Shown here piece by piece: positions 15,953-22,919 of a DNA stretch of 64,000 nucleotides. The notes beneath the pieces are model-generated. The model was not told the DNA's origin, searched no databases, and saw only the letters and a list, made by a program, of their open reading frames with translations. The stretch covers positions 248,001 to 312,000 of the forward strand of contig CAWDMB010000014.1 in assembly GCA_963803375.1 (NCBI GenBank), in the 5' to 3' direction. The first letter of the stretch is position 1. The number at the start of each line of letters is the position of its first letter. Position numbers and translations under genes: made by a program. The stretch comes from JAOPZW01 sp963803375 (GTDB taxonomy: Bacteria; Actinomycetota; Thermoleophilia; Solirubrobacterales; Solirubrobacteraceae).

Positions 15953-18757
15953 TCAGCCGCCGAGGGCGCTGTCCACGGTGCCCGTCGCCTGCCCGACAAC
16001 GCCGCCCGCGCCGGAGCCCGACGTCGAAGACCCGCCGCCCGTCGCCTCGTCGGGTGCGGTTGCGGTCTCGGCCGCGTCGGTCACCGGCGACGACGTGCCG
16101 GCGTCCGAGGTCCCCGAGCCGCCGCCCGACGTCGTGTCGACCGCCTGAGTAGCCGGTGTGGTCGCCGTCGTGGCCGCGTCGCTCGCCCGCGACGACGTGC
16201 CCGCGTCCGGCGTCGAAGACCCGCTGCTCGTCTCCTCGTCGACCGCCTGCATGACCGGTGCGGTTGCGGTCTTGGCCGCGTCGGTCACCGGCGACGACGT
16301 GCCGGCGTCCGAGGTCCCCGAGCCGCCGCCCGACGTCGCGTCGACCGCCTGGGTAGCCGGTGTGGTCGCCGTCATGGCCGCTTCGCTCGCCCGCGACGAC
16401 GTGCCCGCGTCGGGCGTCGAAGACGCGCTGCCCGACGTCGCGTCCACCGCGTCCGTCACCGGTGCCGTCGCCGCCTTCACCGCCTCGGTCACCGGCGACA
16501 TCCCGCCCGAGTCCGACGCCGACGCGACGCTGCCCGACGCCCCGTCAGCCGCATCCTCGACCGTGGCCGTCGCCGGCTCGACCGCGTCGGTCAACAGCGA
16601 CACCGTGCCCGAGTCCGACGTCGACGGGTCGCCGCCCGACGCGAGGTCGAGGGCCGGCGTGACAGGGGCCGTCGCCGTCTTGACCGCATCAGTCGCCGGC
16701 GACACCGTCCCCAAGTCCGCGTCTGACGTCGAAGACCCGCTGTCCGTCGCCGCGTCGACTACACGTGTGACCGGCGCGGCCGTCGCCTTGACGGCGTCGG
16801 TCGCCTGCGCCGCGGCGTCGCCGACCACGCCCGTCGCCTGCGCGGTTGCGTTGACCGCGTCGGTCGCGCGAGCCGCCGTGCCCGCCACTGCATCCCACGC
16901 CTCAGCCACGGTGCCCGCAACGGCATCCGTCGCCTCAGCCGCCGTCCCCGCCACCGCGCCGACCGTCCCCGTCACGGCATCCGTCGCCTCAGCCGCCGTC
17001 CCCGCCACCGCGCCGACCGTCCCCGTCACGGCATCCGTCGCCTCAGCCGCCGTCCCCGCCACCGCGCCGGTCAGCTCACCCGTCGTCCCGGTCACCGCGC
17101 CGATCGCCTCCCGCGCCGTGGCCGCCACCGCGCCCGTCGCCGCGCCGACCGTCCGCGTCACGACATCCGCCGCCTCAGACGCCGTGCCCGCCACCGCGCC
17201 CATCGCCGAGTTCACCGGGTCCGTCGCCTGCCGCGCCGTGCCCGCCACCGCGGCCGTCGCCGAGTTCACGCTCTGCGTGATGGCGTCGCCCCTCGAATCG
17301 ACGGCGCCCGTCGCAGCGCCGGCGGCTGACCTCGTGGCGCCGGCGTCCCCGCCCCCCTTCACGGCAGCGGCCGGCGAGCCCGCGCCGCCGGGCGCGCCGG
17401 CGGCGCCGGGGGCGCTGGCGGTCGTCGTACCGGAGGCCCGGGACGCACGCCGAGCACCGGGTCGGACGCGCGTCGTCGAGGTCCCTCGCGGGCCTCGCGT
17501 GGTCCCGGCGCTCGCGGTCGCCGATCGGGAGCGCCCGGCCTTATCGACCGCCGCGGACAGTGCGCCGGCGTGCGCGGGCTCGTCCCTACCCTCCCAATGG
17601 TGCTCAGCCTGCATCGCGGTCCCGGCGCCGACGGCGGCCACCGCCGCGGCCACGCCGACTCCGGCCACGATCTTGGCGACGCCGTGCGCGATGGGCTCTG
17701 CGCCCACGATCGCCAGCGGCGCCGCTTCCACGACGCGCCCCGCAGGCCCGCGCTCGCCAGCGGCGCCGAGCCGACGGAGCCACGCGGGCACCGGGAGCAG
17801 CGAGGCGATCTTCGCCCTCACGCCCTTGCGCGAAGCCAGCGCGGAGAGGTCGAAGCCAGCGAGCGCGGCCGCTCGGCGGCAAGCCGCGCAATGCGCCACG
17901 TGGCGGGCGAGGCGGAGCTCGTCGCGAGCGCCAGCCCTGCCCGTGCTCTCGGCTGCGGCGATGATCGCCCGCGAGCGCTCGCACGCCATGCCCGTGCCGA
18001 TCCGCTCGAACTCCTCGCCGAGCCGCCGGCGGGCGCGGAAGAGCGTGGACTCGACGGCCGCCTGCGTCATGCCCAGCCGCTCGCCGATCTGCTGGTAGCT
18101 GTAGCCGTGCAGCTCGCGCATCACGAGGATCTCGTGGTGGGCGTCGCTCAGGCCTTCGAACGCGCCTTGGAGCTGCTCGAGCTCGAGGCGCGTGTGCACC
18201 TGGGCCTCGGGCGCCGGGTCCGCGGAGACGAGCCTTCCTCGGTCATCGGCGTCGAGGCCCTCGTCGGCCTCATAGGAGACGACCTGCGCCCGGCTCGAGC
18301 GGCGCCAGGCGTCGATGCATGCGTTCTTGGCGATCTCGTGGATCCACGCCTTGAACGCCAGGGGTCCCTGGGTAGCACGCAGCCGCCGGAGGGCGGAGAT
18401 GAAGACCTCCTGCGTGACGTCTTCCGCGCGCCCATGGTCGCGGAGCATGCCGCGGGCGTATGCCGTCACGACGCGCTGGTAGCGCGTGTAGAGCACCTCG
18501 AAGGCGCGGTCGTCGCCGGCGCGGACGGCCGCGACGAGGCCGTCGTCGTCCTGCTCGTCATGCACTCCGAGGCCGGTCGCCGTCGTGGCTATGTCCCCAC
18601 CTCCACGGATATCGCTCTCCGGTGCAGCCGCCCCTGCGGGAAGATCATCGGCTTCCTCGACGACCTCCTCGATCCCGCGCCTTCGAGGCCTTCGGTCCCA
18701 ATGGCGTCCAGGTACCCAGTCGCAGGACGATTGACACGCTGGTTTTCGGTGTCTCAC
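15953..18757 (-). CDS. ECF-type sigma factor fused to zinc-finger, transmembrane segment and long repetitive tail
   Basis: Up to 934 residues. Residues 73-150 are sigma-70 region 2 (DRAFEVLYTRYQRVVTAYAR, EDVTQEVFISALRRL, FKAWIHEIAKNACIDAWRR). Residues 190-250 are region 4 (GYSYQQIGERLGMTQAAVES). An anti-sigma-like zinc motif follows, H286-C290-C293 (ARHVAHCAACRRAAAL), then a single membrane segment at 361-382 (AKIVAGVGVAAAVAAVGAG). About 550 Ala/Thr/Val/Ser-rich residues make up the rest, with repeats of the type GAVAGTAAEATDAVTGTV and later SGGGSGTSDAGTSSPVTDA. The ATG at 18757 may be too far upstream; GTG at 18565 just before HDEQDDDG is a good alternative. The gene is not split, so DNA-binding and membrane parts are one polypeptide. 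Confidence 0.85.
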   Translation of the reverse strand: MRHRKPACQSSCDWVPGRHWDRRPRRRGIEEVVEEADDLPAGAAAPESDIRGGGDIATTATGLGVHDEQDDDGLVAAVRAGDDRAFEVLYTRYQRVVTAYARGMLRDHGRAEDVTQEVFISALRRLRATQGPLAFKAWIHEIAKNACIDAWRRSSRAQVVSYEADEGLDADDRGRLVSADPAPEAQVHTRLELEQLQGAFEGLSDAHHEILVMRELHGYSYQQIGERLGMTQAAVESTLFRARRRLGEEFERIGTGMACERSRAIIAAAESTGRAGARDELRLARHVAHCAACRRAAALAGFDLSALASRKGVRAKIASLLPVPAWLRRLGAAGERGPAGRVVEAAPLAIVGAEPIAHGVAKIVAGVGVAAAVAAVGAGTAMQAEHHWEGRDEPAHAGALSAAVDKAGRSRSATASAGTTRGPRGTSTTRVRPGARRASRASGTTTASAPGAAGAPGGAGSPAAAVKGGGDAGATRSAAGAATGAVDSRGDAITQSVNSATAAVAGTARQATDPVNSAMGAVAGTASEAADVVTRTVGAATGAVAATAREAIGAVTGTTGELTGAVAGTAAEATDAVTGTVGAVAGTAAEATDAVTGTVGAVAGTAAEATDAVAGTVAEAWDAVAGTAARATDAVNATAQATGVVGDAAAQATDAVKATAAPVTRVVDAATDSGSSTSDADLGTVSPATDAVKTATAPVTPALDLASGGDPSTSDSGTVSLLTDAVEPATATVEDAADGASGSVASASDSGGMSPVTEAVKAATAPVTDAVDATSGSASSTPDAGTSSRASEAAMTATTPATQAVDATSGGGSGTSDAGTSSPVTDAAKTATAPVMQAVDEETSSGSSTPDAGTSSRASDAATTATTPATQAVDTTSGGGSGTSDAGTSSPVTDAAETATAPDEATGGGSSTSGSGAGGVVGQATGTVDSALGG
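16060..16480. repeat. Two tandem ~207-bp repeats inside the sigma-factor tail
   Basis: A unit of about 207 bases, beginning near GCCGCGTCGGTCACCGGCGA, occurs at about 16067 and again at about 16274 with few differences. It encodes the C-terminal Ser/Gly/Thr blocks of the sigma-factor tail. This looks like a recent in-frame duplication (207 = 3 x 69). Confidence 0.75.
16924..17085. repeat. Three 54-bp tandem repeats inside the sigma-factor tail
   Basis: The unit starting CATCCGTCGCCTCAGCCGCC recurs at 16924, 16978 and 17032, the first two copies identical over the full 54 bases. It encodes an 18-residue repeat (AVAGTAAEATDAVTGTVG). The period keeps the frame. Further diverged copies continue on both sides. 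Confidence 0.85.
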
Positions 18758-19283
18758 GAACCTCGAGCTCTTCGAACACGCGCGCGGCGCCGGCGCGAAC
18801 CCTCGCGCCCGTACACCGCGGCCTCATCTGGGCCGGGGCGCTACCGCCGCTCGACCGGCTCTCGAAGGCGCGCCCGCGGGCCCTCTTCGCTCGACGCGCT
18901 GGCGAGCGAGCTCGAGAGCACCGCAGAGCGCATGGATGCGCAGTTCCGGCGCTCGGGCTGGGCGTACGAGGACGCGGCACAGGCGCTTGCGCGATAAGTG
19001 CCCGCCCGATGTCGGCGCAGGTTGACTGGCAGGGCTCGCGCAGGGCGAATGGCAGCGCGCCGGGCTCGTCGGCGCCCAGCGCGCTCGGCGCGGCCTTCGG
19101 CGCGCAGCTCGTCGGTGAGGCGGTCTTCGGCGCCCGGCCGGGCGGCTTCTTCGGCGCGCACGTCGCCGCCCCGCTGGCGATCGTGGGCGGAACACCATCA
19201 GGGCGCTCGGGATCCGTCCGAGGAGGTCGGCCTGCACCGGGACGACGCGACGGCGGACCATCCCGACAGCCCGGCCTGGCGCA
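18758..19283. other. Intergenic region with possible decayed coding sequence
   Basis: 526 bases between the sigma-factor gene and the SRPBCC gene. On the plus strand, 18880-18997 reads LDALASELESTAERMDAQFR then RSGWAYEDAAQALAR, and 19190-19300 reads DPSEEVGLHRDDATADHPDS. Both look more like protein than like random GC-rich frame, but neither has a start, a family match I can name, or an intact frame. They may be ends of lost genes. Confidence 0.35.
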
Positions 19284-19733
19284 TCAACCCCCTGGGCGAG
19301 CCGCCTCGAGCGTGCGTTCGAGGTTGTCGAAGGCCTTGCCCCACCCGTCCTCGTGCGAGCGCACGGCCTCCTCGTCCCACAGGCCGCTGTGGGTGAAGCG
19401 GACGGTGGTGATGCCGTCGCTCTCCTCGAAGTCGAGCTCGATCAGCTGCCGCCTGGTGTCGCCGTCCCAGATCCAGGTGAACGCCAGGCGGGTCGGCGGC
19501 TCGATCTCCGTGTAGCGGCCGCCGCCGCCGTACTCGATGTCCTCGTGGGGGTTGCGCATGATCACTCGCACGACGCCCCCCACGCGCAGGTCGACCTCGG
19601 CAGCGGTCGTCTCCCAGTCGTGCTCGGCGTGCCACCAGCGCCGGATCACCTCCTCGCTGGTCCACGCGTCGAAGACCGCCTGGGCGGGCGCCTGGTAGGT
19701 GCGCTCCATGCGCAGCGTCGTGTTGTCGCTCAT
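19284..19733 (-). CDS. SRPBCC/AHSA1-family protein
   Basis: START-like hydrophobic-pocket protein of the AHSA1 (activator of Hsp90 ATPase-like) family, 149 residues. Typical features are RTYQAPAQAVFDAWTSEEVI at the start, RWWHAEHDWETTAAEVDLRV, the GGRYTEIEPPTRLAFTWIWD strand region, and the C-terminal helix HEDGWGKAFDNLERTLEA. Proteins of this kind commonly sit with ArsR regulators in actinobacteria, as here. It is the last of four same-strand genes (ArsR, DUF899, small membrane protein, SRPBCC), with 10 bases separating it from the previous stop. Confidence 0.9.
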   Translation of the reverse strand: MSDNTTLRMERTYQAPAQAVFDAWTSEEVIRRWWHAEHDWETTAAEVDLRVGGVVRVIMRNPHEDIEYGGGGRYTEIEPPTRLAFTWIWDGDTRRQLIELDFEESDGITTVRFTHSGLWDEEAVRSHEDGWGKAFDNLERTLEAARPGG

Positions 19734-19743
19734 CTCCCGGGCT

Positions 19744-19866
19744 TCACTTCCGTCGGCGTCGCAGGCGCAGAGTGATCCACGCGCGTGCCACCAGCAGTGC
19801 GCCGCCGGCGCCGGTCAGCGACAGGAGCAGCTCCTCGACCGGGACGCCTCCGACGTGGGCGATCAC
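19744..19866 (-). CDS. 40-residue membrane peptide
   Basis: Very short gene using a GTG start that overlaps the DUF899 stop by 4 bases (GTGA). The product is a conserved-looking N-terminus VIAHVGGVPVEELLLSLTGA, a hydrophobic stretch (LLVARAWITL) and a basic C-terminal tail RLRRRRK. This predicts one membrane segment with the tail in the cytoplasm. The position inside a tight operon and the overlap support it as real. No function is known to me. Confidence 0.6.
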   Translation of the reverse strand: MIAHVGGVPVEELLLSLTGAGGALLVARAWITLRLRRRRK

Positions 19867-20558
19867 GCGTCCGCGCCGTAGGCGTCGTGGTAGTTCCACC
19901 ACTGGTAGGGCGGGGTCTGCGGGTAGCCCGCGGGCGAGTCCTCCCACTGCTCCTGGCGCCCGAGCGCGGTGATGTCGAGATAGCTCCAGGTGGTGCCGAT
20001 GTGCTCGTCGCCGCGGGCGTCGACGAAGTAGGTGCGGAAGATCCGATCGCCCTCACGGATGAAGGCGTTGTGCCCGTGCCACTCGTCGACGCCGAAATCC
20101 TTGTCGAAGTCGTCGGTGAGCGTGTACCAGGGGATGAGTTCCCAGCCCATGCGCTCCTTCAAGCCCTGGATCTCGGCCTGGGGGGCGCGCGAGACCCACG
20201 CGAGCGTCGTGTCCCGCGCGTTCAGGTGGGCCGGGTGTGCGACCTGGTCGGCGCCGAAGGAGCAGCCGACGCAGGCCCGCTCCGGGTAGGCGCCGCCCGA
20301 CTCTGGGTAAGTGGTGACGTCCGGCGCGTAGAAGGCGCGGTAGACGATCAGCTGACGGCGGCCATCGAACAGGTCCGCCAGGCTCGCCGGTCCGTTGGGC
20401 CCCACGAAGCGGTAGTCCTTCTCGACGGCCATCCACGGCATCCGCCGGCGCTCGGCGGCCAGCGCATCGCGGGCGCGCGTGAGCTCCTTCTCCCTCACCA
20501 GCAGTTCCTCGCGGGCGGCCTCCCACTCCCGCGGCGACACGATCGGCGGCATGTTCAT
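19863..20558 (-). CDS. DUF899 thioredoxin-like family protein
   Basis: 231 residues with the DUF899 pattern: N-terminal helix with SPREWEAAREELLVREKELT, MPWMAVEKDYRFVGPNGPAS, a thioredoxin-fold core (RRQLIVYRAFYAPDV, ERACVGCSFGADQ with a CxxC-like pair) and a C-terminal aromatic-rich end (YQWWNYHDAYG). The family is thioredoxin-related, but its reaction is unproven. It overlaps arsR-type gene 20555-20869 by 4 bases and the 40-residue membrane peptide by 4 bases, so all are one translationally coupled operon under the ArsR regulator. Confidence 0.9.
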   Translation of the reverse strand: MNMPPIVSPREWEAAREELLVREKELTRARDALAAERRRMPWMAVEKDYRFVGPNGPASLADLFDGRRQLIVYRAFYAPDVTTYPESGGAYPERACVGCSFGADQVAHPAHLNARDTTLAWVSRAPQAEIQGLKERMGWELIPWYTLTDDFDKDFGVDEWHGHNAFIREGDRIFRTYFVDARGDEHIGTTWSYLDITALGRQEQWEDSPAGYPQTPPYQWWNYHDAYGADA

Positions 20559-20869
20559 CGCGGCCCTTCCTCCTTCAGGTAGTCGTCGACTACGTCGAAC
20601 AGGCGCCCCCAGAGGGCGCGCTGGCGATCCATCCAGTCGGCCGCCTCGCTGAGCACATCGGGCTCGAGCGAGAGCCGATGCCTGCGGCCCTCGACCACGC
20701 GCGTCACGACGCCGGTCTCCTCCAGCACCTTCAGGTGCTTGGAGATCGCGGGCTTGGACACCCCGAAGCCGCCGGTGGCGTCGCCCACCGTCGCCGGACC
20801 GGCGGCGAGGCGCTCGACGATCCCGCGGCGAATCGGGTGCGAGAGCGCCTTGAACGGATCATTCACCAC
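20555..20869 (-). CDS. ArsR-family transcriptional regulator
   Basis: Winged-helix repressor of 104 residues: DPFKALSHPIRRGIVERLAA, then the recognition helix region VSKPAISKHLKVLEETGVV and the wing RVVEGRRHRLSLEPD. No cysteine metal site of the classic alpha3 type is visible, so it is probably not a heavy-metal sensor. It belongs to the group that accompanies SRPBCC/AHSA1 proteins. The promoter region just upstream contains an unusually AT-rich patch with GTTAAC (around 20873-20878), a plausible autoregulatory operator. Confidence 0.9.
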   Translation of the reverse strand: MVNDPFKALSHPIRRGIVERLAAGPATVGDATGGFGVSKPAISKHLKVLEETGVVTRVVEGRRHRLSLEPDVLSEAADWMDRQRALWGRLFDVVDDYLKEEGPR

Positions 20870-21455
20870 AGCGTTAACAGTATCACGGCTCGCCCGAACC
20901 GAGAGGGCTCATCGACCACTCCTGTCGCCGGGTGTTGCGATGACCGCAAGAAACCGAGGATCCGCGCGCGCGACGCCACGACGTTCGCTGGCGGACGGAT
21001 GCGGGCGTCCCCGGCGGCTGCTTACAGCTCTCGCTCAGGACGGGTCGGCCACAGCCGGCATCTCGAGGTGGCTCCGGGAGGCTCGCTGGCGCCCGAAAGC
21101 GTCGTGCAATTCGAGTGCTCCAAACCAAACCACGCGAATCCGAATGCCCGTGGCCGGCGGTGTGGAGGTGGTCCCGGAGCGGCTTCGGAAGCATGCTCGC
21201 GTCGTGAGCGACGACATCGGTCGCGAGCGCCGCGGCGTTTGCTAGCCCCGATCATTCGGTAGCCGTGTGATCGGGCGGTGCGAGGCGGGGGAGTGTCAGT
21301 TGATGCGTCACACTGCTGGTTGGGGTGTGGGGGTACGCGGCGAGGCGTCCCGGATGGGCGTCGCTGATGGGTTGGGCACCCGCCGTCGCGCACGCTTCGC
21401 TGGGCGCGTGGGGCCCGGGAGTGCTGCCTGGTCGTCGCGGTCGCCGGCGGGGCCG
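20870..21455. other. Intergenic region next to the transposase
   Basis: 586 bases between the ArsR operon promoter and the IS1380-type transposase. No gene is supported. The base composition is less coding-like, with frequent A and T in all codon positions. The left end of the insertion sequence should lie in the last 200 bases, but I could not match it to an inverted partner on the right. Confidence 0.4.
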
Positions 21456-22862
21456 TCAGCCCGTGGCTGCTGGCAGCGTTTTGAGCTTGGCGAACGCGGC
21501 GAGGAGTTCGGTGGCCCACGGCCAGGTGTCCTGGAGGTGGAGCTTCGCCCGCCGTCCGGAGAACGCGAGGCGGCCGGCGACGTGCAGCAGCCGGTAGCGC
21601 AGCCGCTTGGGCTCGGCCTTGGCAAGCTCGCCCGAGAGCAGCAGCGCTTGGGTCCAGACGATCAGGTCGTGGGCAAGCAGCACGATCTCAAGCCACACCG
21701 CGTTGAGCGCGAACTCCTTGAACGGGAGCTTGGCGAGCCCGGTGTCCTTGTCGTCGCGGATGCGGTCCTCGATGCGGGCGCGTTGGCGGTGACGGCGCTC
21801 GAGGATCGCGATGCCCTCATCGGCCTGGTCGGTGAGGATCGCCTGGAAGCGGTAGCCGTCGTGGTCGGTGAACGACAGCTGCGCGCCGGGGTGCGGGCGC
21901 TCGCGGCGGACGATCAGCCTCGATCCTTTCGGCCAGGAGGACAGATCGACGCGGTCGGTGATCTCGGCGACCTCGCCGTTGTGGCGCTCGGTGTCGTCCT
22001 GGTCAAGCGCCGCAACCCAAGCATCCGCGGGGATCTCCAGGATCGCTTGGCGGACCGCCTCGGTCAGCTCGTAGCCGAACGAGAAGCGCATGTTGTGCTC
22101 GCGGCAGTAGTCGGCCAGCTCGTGCGTGGCGCCGGCAGAGTCCGCGCGCACCAGGATCTCGATGCGCTCGAGGTGCCCGGCCGGGATCTGCTCGAGCGCC
22201 AGATCCAGCACCGTCGTGTGGTCGGCGGCGGTGTTCGCGCCGGCGTTCCCGGGCCTGAGCAGGCCGCCCAGCGCCTCGCGGGTCTCATCGGCGTAGGCCT
22301 GCAGCGGGTGAAACCCGAACCCGCCCTTGTAGTTGCCGGCCGCTCGCTCCTTCTCCGAATGCACGCAGATCAACGTCGCGTCGATGTCGATCGTCAAGCG
22401 CTCTGGCGCGCCGTGCTGCTTCCAAAACCGCTCGCGCGCCCGCGCGTGCGCCGCCCGCAACGCCTCCAGCAGCTCCGGCTCGGAGGCGATCCGATCGACC
22501 ATCCGGAACGCCGTGGAGTCCGACGCCACCGGGCCGAACAGCGCCTCCTGGTCGCGCACCGCGCCGAGATCCGACAGGCATTCGCCGCCGTCGGCAAGCA
22601 TGACCGCCAGATCCCGGATCACCCGACCCGGATCGTGGCCGCGACGGCGCTGCTTCAACCGCGCCAGCCGCAGCGACAGCACCCGCGTGAGCCCGAGCTT
22701 GTCGGCCACCTGAGCAAGCAGCGCGCTGCCCGCGTGCGACACCAACCCCGCTCCGTCCGCCGTGACTTCTACGGTTACCGGGCGTCCATCACGCATCACC
22801 TTCAAGGTGAACCTCCAAAGCTCGGGATCAGGACCTTCGACAAGCCCAGGATCCCTGCTCAA
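21456..22862 (-). CDS. IS1380-family transposase
   Basis: 468-residue DDE transposase, full length for the IS1380 family. The first catalytic Asp is in RLTIDIDATLICVHSEKERA, followed by KGGFGFHPLQAY and LRPGNAGANTAADH. The second Asp is in EILVRADSAGATHELADYC, and the Glu is in RARIEDRIRDDKDTGLAKLP. The N-terminal VEVTADGAGLVSHAGSALL is also typical. The TTG at 22862 is the outermost start; an ATG at the VMRDGRPV segment is possible. No frameshift is seen, so the element may still be active. Confidence 0.93.
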   Translation of the reverse strand: MSRDPGLVEGPDPELWRFTLKVMRDGRPVTVEVTADGAGLVSHAGSALLAQVADKLGLTRVLSLRLARLKQRRRGHDPGRVIRDLAVMLADGGECLSDLGAVRDQEALFGPVASDSTAFRMVDRIASEPELLEALRAAHARARERFWKQHGAPERLTIDIDATLICVHSEKERAAGNYKGGFGFHPLQAYADETREALGGLLRPGNAGANTAADHTTVLDLALEQIPAGHLERIEILVRADSAGATHELADYCREHNMRFSFGYELTEAVRQAILEIPADAWVAALDQDDTERHNGEVAEITDRVDLSSWPKGSRLIVRRERPHPGAQLSFTDHDGYRFQAILTDQADEGIAILERRHRQRARIEDRIRDDKDTGLAKLPFKEFALNAVWLEIVLLAHDLIVWTQALLLSGELAKAEPKRLRYRLLHVAGRLAFSGRRAKLHLQDTWPWATELLAAFAKLKTLPAATG

Positions 22863-22873
22863 CCGGACGTTTC

Positions 22874-22898
22874 CGCGCCCCCGCCCGCCGGGGGCGCG
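22874..22898 (-). terminator. Hairpin terminator after the phosphoesterase gene
   Basis: A perfect 9-base stem, CGCGCCCCC (22874-22882) pairing with GGGGGCGCG (22890-22898), with a 7-base loop. It begins 21 bases past the phosphoesterase stop on the minus strand and lies just upstream of the transposase, so it should shield one from the other. Confidence 0.65.
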
Positions 22899-22919
22899 GG
22901 CGCTACTGCACGTTCCGGG

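Noticed and set aside
16060..17100. Regularly spaced repeats considered as a CRISPR array
   Set aside because: The repeats are contiguous, in frame and encode the sigma-factor tail; there are no unique spacers and no cas genes.
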